A DNA stretch of 64,000 bases from Filimonas zeae. GTDB taxonomy: Bacteria > Bacteroidota > Bacteroidia > Chitinophagales > Chitinophagaceae. A program made the position numbers and the translations under genes. The number at the start of each line of letters is the position of its first letter. The first letter of the stretch is position 1. The stretch lies in contig NZ_BMIB01000004.1 in NCBI RefSeq assembly GCF_014641615.1, positions 434,001-498,000 of the forward strand, in the 5' to 3' direction. The notes under the pieces were generated by a model that worked only from the letters and a program-made list of their open reading frames with translations, was not told the origin of the DNA and ran no database searches. This document shows, one piece after another, positions 26,295 to 34,847 of this stretch.

Positions 26295-29200
26295 TTAAAA
26301 GGTAACAGACATACCAATGGATACACTTTTCAGAATAGGATAGTTATTACCGTTACCGCTGTTGGAAGTGGTAAGAATAGCATCTGATTTACCAATACCT
26401 TCCACATCCATTGCTTTGGTATGTTTATACAGCGGTGATACAGAGAAAAGATTTTCACCAGATACATAAATACGTGCGGCATTCAGGTGCGCTTTGGAAA
26501 TAAGGCTGTGCGGCAGGTTATAACCAATCTGTGCATTCTTCAGCCGCAGATAGCGTACATTCTGAATGTACTTAGACTGGGCATTCCATAATTCGCCCGA
26601 ACCGTTCTGCGCCACATATCCCCTGTAACGCGGAAAGTAAGCATTAGGGTTACTTTCCGACCAGATATTATCAATCTGTGAATGAAACAGGTACTGGTAA
26701 GGTCTGTTATACTGGCCCCAGAAAATAGCAGCTTCTGAACCGGGCCACCAATCCTGCCTGCCCACACCCTGAAAAAACAGATTTACAAAAAAGCCACTGT
26801 ATTCACCACCCAGGGTAACACCATAGGAATAACGTGGAGTGGAGTTACCTATAATGGTTCTGTCACCCGGCTTGTAAATCGTATTGTCGCCATTGTTAAC
26901 TACACCGTTGCCATCCAGATCTTTAAACTTCAGATCGCCCGGCAGCCAGTTACCGCCGTTAGAAGGTTTAAACAGCGGCTGAAACGCTTTGGCTTTGGTA
27001 AGATCATCTTTACTGGTCCAGTACCCATCATTCACATAACCCCATATTTCACCCAGCTTCTGGCCCGCGTAATAATAGTCAGAACTTAATGATCCGGTAG
27101 CGTTGTTAAACTTATCAACCGTAGCCGTATAATCGCTCACCCATGCACCAACGTTATAATGGAAGGGTTTACCTGCAACAGTAAACTCATCTTTCCAGGC
27201 AATAGAAACCTCCCAGCCTTTGGTGGTCATATCTGCATAGTTACCCTTGGGTACGGTAGCACCAAATACAGCCGGCAGTGTTTGCCCTACGGTAAACATA
27301 TCTTTGGTTTTACGTTGATAAATATCACCGGTAAACGTAAGGCGGCTGCTCAGGAATACAAGGTCTAAACCCAGATCGGCAGTGGTGGCTGTTTCCCAGG
27401 TAAGCCCATCGGGCAGTACACCCGGCACAGAAGTAGTCTGTGGCAGTACTCCATTTAATACACGGCCCGACTGGGCAATGCTGAATTTATCCTGATAAGC
27501 ATAGGCGGCTATATTACCGTTACCCAGCGAACCATAAGAACCTCTTATTTTAACATCAGATACTATACGGGGCGATACATGCCAGAAGTTTTCTTTCGAT
27601 ACCCGCCATCCTGCAGAAGCAGAGGGGAAAAAGCCATAGCGCTGATTGGAAGGGAACTTGGAAGAACCATCATAGCGGCCATTCACCTCCAGCAGGTAAC
27701 GATCTTTAAACGCATAGTTTAAGCGGTAAAAACCACCCAGTATAGCCCACTTCTCGTACCCACCGGCTGTAGAAAAGCTTTGCCCCAACGCCAGGTTAAG
27801 ATCGGTAGCGCCGCTGTAGATTAAACCGTTGCGGGTGGTTTTGTAACCATTGTAAACACTCTGCTCGTAGTTATAACCCGCCAACGCTTTAAAATAATGA
27901 TCGTGGCCAAAGTTGTTTTCATACTCCGCATAAATGTTGGTGGCCAGGTAATTGGTCTGATCTCTCGAAACCGTAATATCATTATAGCTGGTACCCACAT
28001 AAGCAATTACACCTGGTGTAACGCTGTACGGCACGGGTACACGTATCTGCGTTTGGTTAGCGCTGGTGTTCTGAAAAGTAAGATCACCTTTTACACGCAG
28101 GTTATTCTTAAACACTTTGGCTACAAAACCAGCCGTGTTTTTAATTACCTGATCGGTAAGGTTAACGCCGTTTTTGCCATATACAAAATCACCTACCGTA
28201 TAAGCAGCTGAAAAAGTAAGGGTGCCATCGGGGTTAAACAGCATGGAAGAAGGGTGCCCTTCTGCGCCCATGTTAGCCCAGATGCTGCCACCCTCACCCA
28301 CGTTCAGCGGGTTGTGGTAAAAACGGCTGGTGAACTGTGTGGTATTATATATCTGTAACCAGGGAGCTACCTGAATAGTTCCTTTAGCCATGAGGTTATA
28401 CATATGATAGTCATCGCTGTTATAACGGAACAAACCATTCTGATTGTAATAGCGGCCGGTTACATAAAAGCTGGTTTTGCCGCTGCTGCCAGATACAGAC
28501 AAATTCTGATCTACCGCGCCCAGTTTCTTTTTATACAACAGATCAAACCAGTTGGTATTGCCATAGTATACATAGTTGCCGTTGGCACCAATTTCTGTTT
28601 TAGGCAGGGAGGGATCTGCATCGCGGCGTTTATACTCTTCCAGATAAGCGGCAGAAAACGTTTGTGTTTTGTTGATATTTTGTGCGGTTTGCGAATAATC
28701 GTTCCAGCCACTCCAGGCCTCACTGAAATATTTGGCATACGTGTATCCGTTTGAAACAATATCCGGCACTACGGTAGGCTGTTTGCTGGCATAGTTGGCA
28801 GAATAGGTAATGGAAACTTTATCTTTTCCGGGTGTTTTAGTGGTAATAAGCACCACACCATAGGCAGCTCTTGCACCATAGATGGCAGCAGAAGAGGCAT
28901 CTTTCAGCACGGTTACCGAAGCAATATCGTTGGGGTTTAACAAACTGGGATCGCCCTGTACCCCATCAATCAGCACCAGCGCATTACCACCCTGGCCAAT
29001 AGAAGTGTTACCCCGTACGTTAAACACCGGGCTCTGAATAGGCTTACCATCACCCATTACCAGGTTCAGGTTAGGAATTACGCCCTGCAAACCCTGGCTG
29101 GCGTTAGATAAGGTACGGTTATCCAGCACATCGCCTTTTACCTGCGCCACTGCACCGGTAAGGTTTTCGCGCTTTTGGGTACCATACCCCACCACCACCA

Positions 29201-29567
29201 CATCGGTAAGGTTACCGGCCTGGGTGTTAAGCTTTAAAGTAAGCAGCACAGTAGCATCGGGTTTTAACTGATAACCACCCAGCGACTGCTGCTCGTAACC
29301 AATAGCAGATACGCTGAAGGAATAAGGCCCGCCTGCCGGTAGTTTTTTAAAGTTAAACACGCCCATACTGTCGCTTACAGCACCGGCAACAAATTGTGTT
29401 TTTGTATTTTTTAAAGAAATAGTAGCGCCCGGCAAAGGATCGCCCTTTTCGTTGCGTACCACGCCGGATACGCTGCTGCTCTGCTGGGCAAACAGTATTG
29501 CCGGCAGCGATAAAAAAACCGCCAGCCACAGCATCAGCTGGCGTTTCAGTAGTCTTCTGTGCATCAT
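26295..29567 (-). CDS. SusC/RagA-family TonB-dependent transporter without STN domain (locus 3)
   Basis: An outer-membrane importer of 1090 residues. The signal peptide (ending AILFAQQ) runs straight into the carboxypeptidase-regulatory-like domain (SSVSGVVRNEKGDPLPGATI, about 32-110). VVVVGYGTQKRENLTGAVA, the plug with VTVLKDASSAAIYGARAAYG, and a barrel ending SIGMSVTF follow. There is no STN domain between signal and beta-sandwich, although fecR and an ECF sigma gene lie directly upstream (78 bp), so the usual STN-to-FecR signalling path is not encoded in this protein. Otherwise ordinary for the family. Confidence 0.95.
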   Translation of the reverse strand: MMHRRLLKRQLMLWLAVFLSLPAILFAQQSSSVSGVVRNEKGDPLPGATISLKNTKTQFVAGAVSDSMGVFNFKKLPAGGPYSFSVSAIGYEQQSLGGYQLKPDATVLLTLKLNTQAGNLTDVVVVGYGTQKRENLTGAVAQVKGDVLDNRTLSNASQGLQGVIPNLNLVMGDGKPIQSPVFNVRGNTSIGQGGNALVLIDGVQGDPSLLNPNDIASVTVLKDASSAAIYGARAAYGVVLITTKTPGKDKVSITYSANYASKQPTVVPDIVSNGYTYAKYFSEAWSGWNDYSQTAQNINKTQTFSAAYLEEYKRRDADPSLPKTEIGANGNYVYYGNTNWFDLLYKKKLGAVDQNLSVSGSSGKTSFYVTGRYYNQNGLFRYNSDDYHMYNLMAKGTIQVAPWLQIYNTTQFTSRFYHNPLNVGEGGSIWANMGAEGHPSSMLFNPDGTLTFSAAYTVGDFVYGKNGVNLTDQVIKNTAGFVAKVFKNNLRVKGDLTFQNTSANQTQIRVPVPYSVTPGVIAYVGTSYNDITVSRDQTNYLATNIYAEYENNFGHDHYFKALAGYNYEQSVYNGYKTTRNGLIYSGATDLNLALGQSFSTAGGYEKWAILGGFYRLNYAFKDRYLLEVNGRYDGSSKFPSNQRYGFFPSASAGWRVSKENFWHVSPRIVSDVKIRGSYGSLGNGNIAAYAYQDKFSIAQSGRVLNGVLPQTTSVPGVLPDGLTWETATTADLGLDLVFLSSRLTFTGDIYQRKTKDMFTVGQTLPAVFGATVPKGNYADMTTKGWEVSIAWKDEFTVAGKPFHYNVGAWVSDYTATVDKFNNATGSLSSDYYYAGQKLGEIWGYVNDGYWTSKDDLTKAKAFQPLFKPSNGGNWLPGDLKFKDLDGNGVVNNGDNTIYKPGDRTIIGNSTPRYSYGVTLGGEYSGFFVNLFFQGVGRQDWWPGSEAAIFWGQYNRPYQYLFHSQIDNIWSESNPNAYFPRYRGYVAQNGSGELWNAQSKYIQNVRYLRLKNAQIGYNLPHSLISKAHLNAARIYVSGENLFSVSPLYKHTKAMDVEGIGKSDAILTTSNSGNGNNYPILKSVSIGMSVTF

Positions 29568-29645
29568 ATGTATGTAGTATATAGTTCAGGCAATAGAAGT
29601 CCGCCCGCTGCTTTTACAGCGTTTTTACACTTCTGTTCTTGTCTT

Positions 29646-30725
29646 TTAACGGGATTTTCCGGTGATGATATAAGTATTGCCCTTATGTTGAATCTGCAGC
29701 TCTTTCAAAAGGACTATATTATTCAGTATCGTTTCTATTGAATCTGTTTTTTCAAAACTTCCTATAAAATACACGTTTTTCAAATCTGCTCCTTTATAAT
29801 CAATCTGTACACTATACAACTGTTCCAGCGTTGCAAACACATCTTTTAAAGGCTGGTTGCGGAAGCTATAACCACTTCCGGTAATGTTTACGGGCGAAAG
29901 ATCAATGGTATCTTCTTCCATCAGTTGTTGCCTGTGATTTACTTTATCTGCCGGCGTTTTTAACAGCTTTGCTATGCTGCTGCTTTTGTTAAACACCAGC
30001 GACTGGCCCGGCTTCAGGTATACCGGTTGTTGCCACTCTCCTGTTGGCGTTACCGGCTTTACCATTACCTTTCCTTCATACAGCGTTACCGTAATACTCA
30101 TACTGTCTTCCTTTACATTAAACTCAGTACCCAGCACTGTAGTAGCCACGTTACCCGCATATACTGTAAAAGCACGCAACCTGTTGCCCGCTACCTTGTA
30201 GCGTATATTACCACACATGTGCACTTCACGTACACTCTCATCTGCCTGCCGCTGAAAACGTATTACCGCTCCGGGCTGTAACTGTGCCACTGCATCTTCC
30301 TGCAAACGCAACTGCATTACACGGCCGTAAGTGTTGGTTCGCAACTCCCACTTTTTTGGCTTTTGTGCAGCAGCGGCTGATAATGCTGCATGCTGTTGAG
30401 CCTGCTGTTGCTGCCATACTTTACCGCACACCACCATAAGTACTGCTGCCGCCGCGGCAATGCCCGCTGTGCGCAGCCAGCGCATGCGTACGGCGCGCAC
30501 TACTGTGCTGCCGCGTATACCCTGTAACATACTTACATACTCTTCCGCAGTAAGCGGTTGCGGCGCCTCCTCCCACTCCTGTTCAAACCAGGCATCCAGC
30601 ACGTGCGGATATTCATACAGATAATCTGATACTGCTGTGGCTTCTTCAGCTGTGCAGGTACGCTTAAAAAACCTTTCCAATAACTCCTCCGATATGTCCA
30701 TCCGCTGCTTTGTCATGTAGTACAT
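29646..30725 (-). CDS. FecR-family anti-sigma factor (locus 3)
   Basis: An inner-membrane regulator of the adjacent sigma factor. It has 359 residues. A cytoplasmic part (ISEELLERFFKRTCTAEEATAVSDYL, about 11-36) precedes one membrane helix (about 85-106, LRTAGIAAAAAVLMVVCGKVW). The FecR domain (WELRTNTYGRVMQLRLQEDAVAQLQPGAVIRF, VLGTEFNVKEDSMSITVTLYEGKVMV) is followed by a C-terminal DUF4974 (GYSFRNQPLKDVFATLEQLYSVQIDY). It lies 60 bp behind the sigma gene and 78 bp ahead of susC. Because that SusC has no STN domain, the signal input for this FecR is unclear. Confidence 0.94.
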   Translation of the reverse strand: MYYMTKQRMDISEELLERFFKRTCTAEEATAVSDYLYEYPHVLDAWFEQEWEEAPQPLTAEEYVSMLQGIRGSTVVRAVRMRWLRTAGIAAAAAVLMVVCGKVWQQQQAQQHAALSAAAAQKPKKWELRTNTYGRVMQLRLQEDAVAQLQPGAVIRFQRQADESVREVHMCGNIRYKVAGNRLRAFTVYAGNVATTVLGTEFNVKEDSMSITVTLYEGKVMVKPVTPTGEWQQPVYLKPGQSLVFNKSSSIAKLLKTPADKVNHRQQLMEEDTIDLSPVNITGSGYSFRNQPLKDVFATLEQLYSVQIDYKGADLKNVYFIGSFEKTDSIETILNNIVLLKELQIQHKGNTYIITGKSR

Positions 30726-30785
30726 AAAGAGTACGCCGGTTGCGTACGTTTACCCCTGTTGGAAACAATTTGTTAACATAGTGCG

Positions 30786-31355
30786 CTATAACGCCTGTTC
30801 CAGCACCAGAAAAAGAAGAAAGGGAACAGAGAGTGTGGTGGTAGTACGCAGTTCGTTCAAAGCCTTGGTAATATGGTCTTCCACAGTTTTCACCGATATA
30901 GAAAGCAGAGCGGCTATTTCTTTGTTGGAGTACCCATTCAGCATTTTCAGCTGTAATATTTTTTTACGTGTTGGAGGCAGTTGTTTCAGGCTGGCCATAA
31001 CATAGTCTTTTCCTTCAAACAAAGAACTGCTCATTTCAGCCATGGCTTCTGCTTTCTGCAGCATTGCCTCCTTCGGTTTGGCCGCCCGCGCCTCACCCCG
31101 TATATAATCAATAAGGGTATATTTAGCCATTACAAACAGCTGCTTGTCTATGGAATGAGAAAGAGAAAGCGTGTGGCGCGATTGCCATAGTTTAATATAG
31201 GTAAGCTGCGATAACTCTTTAGATAGTTCGCGGTTATTCTGTGTCCGTTTCATGAAAAAGCCAAACACTTTTCCGTGCAACTGATCAAAGACCATGGAAA
31301 ATGCGTTTGAATCACCATTCTTAACAGCCTCAATAATCTCCATTGTGCATTGCAT
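30786..31355 (-). CDS. ECF-type RNA polymerase sigma factor (locus 3)
   Basis: A 189-residue sigma-70-family factor, probably paired with the FecR downstream. Region 2 is NAFSMVFDQLHGKVFGFFMKRTQN ... LTYIKLWQSRHTL (about 16-60). Region 4 is LKQLPPTRKKILQLKMLNGYSNKEIAALLSISVKTVEDHITKALNEL (about 122-168). The final segment TTLSVPFLLFLVLEQAL is hydrophobic, as often seen in Bacteroidota FecI-type factors. The start could also be the Met at codon 5 (MEIIEAVKNG). It begins the leftward locus 3 transcript. A -7-like TAGTTTTG lies at 31425-31418 on the minus strand, but no -33 partner is at the right distance. Confidence 0.94.
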   Translation of the reverse strand: MQCTMEIIEAVKNGDSNAFSMVFDQLHGKVFGFFMKRTQNNRELSKELSQLTYIKLWQSRHTLSLSHSIDKQLFVMAKYTLIDYIRGEARAAKPKEAMLQKAEAMAEMSSSLFEGKDYVMASLKQLPPTRKKILQLKMLNGYSNKEIAALLSISVKTVEDHITKALNELRTTTTLSVPFLLFLVLEQAL

Positions 31356-31473
31356 TTGAATTACGGATACAGCAGGGTACGTATTAGCAATTCAATGGCA
31401 AATAATCATTCAAAGGCCAAAACTACAACGGGTATTTATTTTGCCAGGATTAACAAATTGTAAAGGAAATAAA

Positions 31474-31508
31474 AACGGCCATCTCCAGGGGGAACAGAGA
31501 TGGCCGTT
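31474..31508 (-). terminator. Terminator behind the glycerophosphodiesterase gene
   Basis: AACGGCCATCTC / GAGATGGCCGTT (perfect 12-bp stem, 11-nt loop), 20 bp past the gene at 31529, followed on the minus strand by TTTATTTCC. It separates that gene from locus 3. Confidence 0.87.
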
Positions 31509-31528
31509 ACATAATTATCAGTGAAAAC

Positions 31529-32509
31529 TTATGGACGCTGATAATTGCCAAACAACCCAATAAGCTTATCGGGGTAATCGGAAATAATACCATCTACACC
31601 ATAGGTAGCCATCTGTTTCATATCTTCTTCTTTATTCACTGTCCAGGGCAACACGGTTACATGATTGGTATGTGCCGCTTTAACCAGCTCTGGCGTTACC
31701 AGCGAAAAATAAGGGCTGTAAGTAGTAGGGTAAAAGCCCAGTTTGTTAATCTGGGTTTCAAAACTATCCTGCCCATACACCAGCAGGGAGGTTTGCATAG
31801 CCGGATAGTGTTTATGTAAAATCTGCAGCGTGCGCACATCAAACGACTGAATAATCACCCTGTTTTGTATCCCCTTTTCCTTCAACACTTCCATCACCAG
31901 CTTTACAAACTCGTCTGGCGCCGGATGAAATACGTTGTCGTACTGCGGCATACACTTGGTTTCCATATTATAACATACCGGCTTCAGGTGGTTGGCTTTT
32001 ACGTACGCCTCCACACTATCTATCAGTTCTGACAGCAAAGGCTTATACGTTTTTACATGCGCCTGCTGCTGATGAACCGGGTGCGGTTTAACACCTGCCT
32101 GATAGCTGCGTACGCTATCGTAAGGCATTTTATAAATGGCAAGCCCCTTTTCCTCTTCCTTGCTAATGGGCGAGCCATCTGGTTTCAGCATAATATCGGC
32201 ACTCATATACGGGTCGTGCGAAACCACTACTTTTTTGTCGGCCGTAATACTGCAATCCAGCTCCAGCGTTTTCACACCCAGCTTTACTGCGTTTAACATA
32301 GAAGCTACCGTATTCTCCGGCATCAGTCCGGTGCCTCCACGATGCGCCTGTACATCAATAGCCGGTTCTTTCATCAGGTGAATTCTATTGTTGTGGCGGC
32401 TGGATAAAGTGTCGCCACCAAGGGGTGCTGCCATAGCCACATTGCCAATGTAAGTAACAAGTGTTACAGGCAACAACATTTTTACTAATTGCGTGCTAGT
32501 ATATATCAT
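31529..32509 (-). CDS. Secreted glycerophosphodiester phosphodiesterase
   Basis: It hydrolyses glycerophosphodiesters (phospholipid head groups, teichoic-acid-like material) to glycerol-3-phosphate and an alcohol. I start it at ATG 32509 (MIYTSTQLVKMLLPVTLVTYIGNVAMA), which gives a signal peptide; an upstream Met at 32557 adds 16 polar residues. GDPD motifs in the 326 residues: QAHRGGTGLMPENT (His56, Arg57), LELDCS (Glu83, Asp85), VVSHDP (His98), and the C-terminal VLPWTVNKEEDM and GVDGIISDYP. It stands as a single gene between its own terminator and a 151-bp upstream gap. It is next to locus 3, whose enzyme is also a phosphodiesterase, so the two may serve the same phosphate-ester scavenging (inference). 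Confidence 0.93.
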   Translation of the reverse strand: MIYTSTQLVKMLLPVTLVTYIGNVAMAAPLGGDTLSSRHNNRIHLMKEPAIDVQAHRGGTGLMPENTVASMLNAVKLGVKTLELDCSITADKKVVVSHDPYMSADIMLKPDGSPISKEEEKGLAIYKMPYDSVRSYQAGVKPHPVHQQQAHVKTYKPLLSELIDSVEAYVKANHLKPVCYNMETKCMPQYDNVFHPAPDEFVKLVMEVLKEKGIQNRVIIQSFDVRTLQILHKHYPAMQTSLLVYGQDSFETQINKLGFYPTTYSPYFSLVTPELVKAAHTNHVTVLPWTVNKEEDMKQMATYGVDGIISDYPDKLIGLFGNYQRP

Positions 32510-32660
32510 CGGTTTTGATTTATTCCTACCGTACAGACCTGATTGATCTGACAGCACAAATTGAGTAAATCCAGACAGATAATGATATTATCAAAGTGTT
32601 AAGCAACCTTCGTTACAAAACTTACCGGTTCTTATCCTTCGGTGATAGTTTATTCAGTTA

Positions 32661-33401
32661 TTAAGCATTACCACCACCATCAATGGTTAAAGCGGCACCG
32701 TTTACAAAACCAGATTCTTCGCTGGCTACCCATGCCACCAGAGAAGCAATATCCGCTCCTTTACCATAGCGGGGAATAGCCATCTGATTCCGTTGAAAAT
32801 CTGCGGCCGGACCATCAGCAGGATTCATATCTGTATCTGTAGAACCGGGCTGCACCAGATTCACGGTAATATTCCTTGGCCCCAGATCACGCGCCAATCC
32901 CTTTGTATACGCTGTAAGCGCAGATTTACTCATGGCATATAGGGTTATTCCTGCACCTGGCACCCTGTCTGCCAGGCAGCTACCTATATTTATAATCCGG
33001 CCTCCGTCAGGCATTTGCTTCAATACGGCCTGCGTGGTAAAAAACGGAGCCTGCACGTTTACAGTCATGATGTAGTTATAATCTTCCTGCGTATAGTCGG
33101 CATAAGGTTTGGATACTGCTACACCCGCATTGTTTACCAGTACGTGAATAGTACCAAAATGCGCGGCCGCTTTTTCTGTGGCTGCCACCATATCTGCCGC
33201 ACTGGCTACATCGGCCTGTATAGCCAGCACCTGGCTACCTTTCTGCTCCAGCTCACTCACCAGCTGCTGCGCTTTTTCTGCACTTTTTACATAAGTAAAC
33301 GCCACTGCCATTCCATCTGCTGCCAGTCTTCTTACTATAGCCGCTCCAATTCCGCGGCTTCCACCTGTTACCAGGGCTACCCTTTTGTTTACTGTTGACA
33401 T
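32661..33401 (-). CDS. SDR-family NAD(P)-dependent oxidoreductase
   Basis: A classical short-chain dehydrogenase/reductase of 246 residues in the cytoplasm. The Rossmann motif TGGSRGIG (12-19), NNAG (90-93) and the catalytic Ser141, Tyr155, Lys159 (YAMSK) are all present. The closest look is FabG-like 3-oxoacyl-reductase or glucose-dehydrogenase type, but the substrate cannot be told. It diverges from the hxlR-type gene with an 89-bp gap holding an inverted repeat. HxlR regulators often control the adjacent oxidoreductase, so induction by a reactive aldehyde or quinone is plausible (inference). Confidence 0.93.
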   Translation of the reverse strand: MSTVNKRVALVTGGSRGIGAAIVRRLAADGMAVAFTYVKSAEKAQQLVSELEQKGSQVLAIQADVASAADMVAATEKAAAHFGTIHVLVNNAGVAVSKPYADYTQEDYNYIMTVNVQAPFFTTQAVLKQMPDGGRIINIGSCLADRVPGAGITLYAMSKSALTAYTKGLARDLGPRNITVNLVQPGSTDTDMNPADGPAADFQRNQMAIPRYGKGADIASLVAWVASEESGFVNGAALTIDGGGNA

Positions 33402-33462
33402 CTTTTATTATTTATGCGTGCAAATTAATTTACCATCTTTGCTCCCGTATACCGGCACCTGA

Positions 33463-33488
33463 TTGTAAGGTGCTTACAAAAAAGTAAG
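33463..33488. promoter_or_regulatory. Putative HxlR operator: three alternating GTAAG half-sites
   Basis: TTGTAAGGTGCTTACAA (33463-33479) is a perfect 7-bp inverted repeat with 3-bp spacer. A third half-site GTAAG (33484-33488) forms a second inverted repeat, CTTAC-N6-GTAAG, and ends 2 bp before the hxlR ATG. It lies between the divergent SDR and hxlR genes. Confidence 0.6.
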
Positions 33489-33490
33489 CT

Positions 33491-33880
33491 ATGCGAAAGG
33501 AAACCTCTACCAATAGTTTGAACGAAAACACATTAAGCGATGTGTGTGCTACTGCTTATGCCCTCACTATTCTGGGAGGCCGCTGGAAGCCCACTATACT
33601 GCACATATTACTGAATGGAAAACAACGGTTTAGCGAGCTGCGCAAGCTGATGCCGCTGGTATCGGAACGTATGCTGTCGCAACAGTTGAAAGAGCTGGAA
33701 AAAGATGGGCTGATAAAAAGAGAAGTATATGCGGAAGTTCCCCCGCGGGTAGAGTATTCTTTAACAGAAGATGGACTGGAGCTGCAGCCTATGCTGCAAT
33801 GCATTTCGCGCTGGGGTGCCTGGCATAAACGGAAGTATACCGGAAAAGAAATGGCAGAGGGGGCCTGCGTAGTGCAGTAG
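33491..33880 (+). CDS. HxlR-family winged-helix regulator
   Basis: A 129-residue transcriptional regulator. The HxlR core is seen as CATAYALTILGGRWKPTILH (about 19-38), LLNGKQRFSELRKLMPLVSERMLSQQLKELEKDGLI (recognition region) and VEYSLTEDGLELQPML (wing and helix). Cys19, just before the first helix, is at the place of the redox- or electrophile-sensing Cys of several members. It is divergent from the SDR gene and probably controls it and itself through the half-sites at 33463-33488. It converges with the SMR gene (10 bp gap). Confidence 0.94.
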   Translation: MRKETSTNSLNENTLSDVCATAYALTILGGRWKPTILHILLNGKQRFSELRKLMPLVSERMLSQQLKELEKDGLIKREVYAEVPPRVEYSLTEDGLELQPMLQCISRWGAWHKRKYTGKEMAEGACVVQ

Positions 33881-33890
33881 CAGCTTCGCA

Positions 33891-34217
33891 CTAATGCGAA
33901 ACTGCTTTTAAGCCTACCACCGAACCGATAAGGGTGATAATAAAAAACACACGCCAGAAGTGTACCGGTTCTTTAAACACAAGAATACCTACCAACGCCG
34001 TACCAACGGCACCAATGCCCGTCCACACTGCATACGCCGTTCCTATAGGCAGCTGCTGTACGGCTTTCATCAGCAACAGCATACTGGCAGTTAATGCCAC
34101 CACAAAGCCTGTATACCACATATACACCGCACTGCCGGTGGCAGCCTGGGCCTTGCCCAGGCAGGAGGCAAAAGCCACTTCAAATAAACCGGCTATAATT
34201 AAATACACCCAACTCAT
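33891..34217 (-). CDS. SMR-family small multidrug/guanidinium exporter
   Basis: A 108-residue inner-membrane proton-coupled exporter with four predicted helices (about 4-22, 31-50, 57-78, 84-103). The essential acidic residue of helix 1 is present (AGLFEVAF, Glu13), as is the signature GTAYAVWTGIGAVGTALVGI. The family works as antiparallel dimers. Members split into quaternary-ammonium exporters (EmrE/Qac) and guanidinium exporters (Gdx/SugE). The opening WVYLIIAGLFEV and the short length lean to the latter, but there is no guanidine riboswitch that I can see upstream. It lies 66 bp behind the Crp-type gene, with a small palindrome GTAAAATTTTAC at 34260-34271 in the gap. Confidence 0.92.
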   Translation of the reverse strand: MSWVYLIIAGLFEVAFASCLGKAQAATGSAVYMWYTGFVVALTASMLLLMKAVQQLPIGTAYAVWTGIGAVGTALVGILVFKEPVHFWRVFFIITLIGSVVGLKAVSH

Positions 34218-34283
34218 ATTCTGTTTGTTTAGGGTGCAAATTTCGCAAAGCCAGGCGGGGTAAAATTTTACAAATGATAAAAA

Positions 34284-34847
34284 TTATCGTATTTCGGCCC
34301 GTATTCTGCTCAGGCTTACCTGTGTAATGCCCAGGTAAGAGGCTATATGCCCCAGTTGCACGCGCTGTAGCAAATGCGGACTTTCCTGTATCAACTCTTT
34401 GTATCGTTCGGTGGCAGTTCTGCACTGGCGGGATATAAAGCGCTCCTCCGTTTTCATCAGTTCCTTTTCGGCCAGCCGCCTGCCCCAGTTGGCAATATGA
34501 ATATCCTCACCAAACAGCTGCTCCAGCTGGGAGGTCTGAATTTCATACAGCGCACAATCTTCCAGCAATTCAATATCCTCATACCCCCTGTCTTTCGCCA
34601 CATAACTTTTCATGCTCAGCACCGGATCGCCCTCTTTGCCAAACCAGAAGGTAATTTCGTTATCCCCGTATTCTGAGTAAGCGCGCACAATGCCCTTTTT
34701 AATAAAATACATGGCCCGCTCTACCTTATTGGCCTGCAGCAGAATATGCCCTTTGGCGTAAGCCACTTCCGTTACACAGGCTTCCAGCCGCTGCCGGGCT
34801 AAAGGTGGCAGCGGAAGTATTCCGTTTATAATTTCTTCTATCAGCAT
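34284..34847 (-). CDS. Crp/Fnr-family transcriptional regulator
   Basis: A 187-residue protein with an N-terminal cyclic-nucleotide-binding-like beta-barrel (KGHILLQANKVERAMYFIKKGIVRAY, about 33-58; ITFWFGKEGDPV) and a C-terminal helix-turn-helix (QLGHIASYLGITQVSLSRIRAEI, about 164-187). The conserved cAMP-contact residues are not obvious, as is usual in Bacteroidota members, so the ligand is unknown. It is on the same strand as, and just upstream of, the SMR exporter, which it may control. No iron-sulfur Cys cluster is seen. Confidence 0.92.
   Translation of the reverse strand: MLIEEIINGILPLPPLARQRLEACVTEVAYAKGHILLQANKVERAMYFIKKGIVRAYSEYGDNEITFWFGKEGDPVLSMKSYVAKDRGYEDIELLEDCALYEIQTSQLEQLFGEDIHIANWGRRLAEKELMKTEERFISRQCRTATERYKELIQESPHLLQRVQLGHIASYLGITQVSLSRIRAEIR

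Noticed and set aside
29606-29626. CGCTG-N6-CAGCG followed by T5 on the plus strand between fecR and susC of locus 3, as another antisense RNA terminator
   Set aside because: The stem is only 5 bp and no TAnnTTTG promoter box lies upstream on the plus strand.
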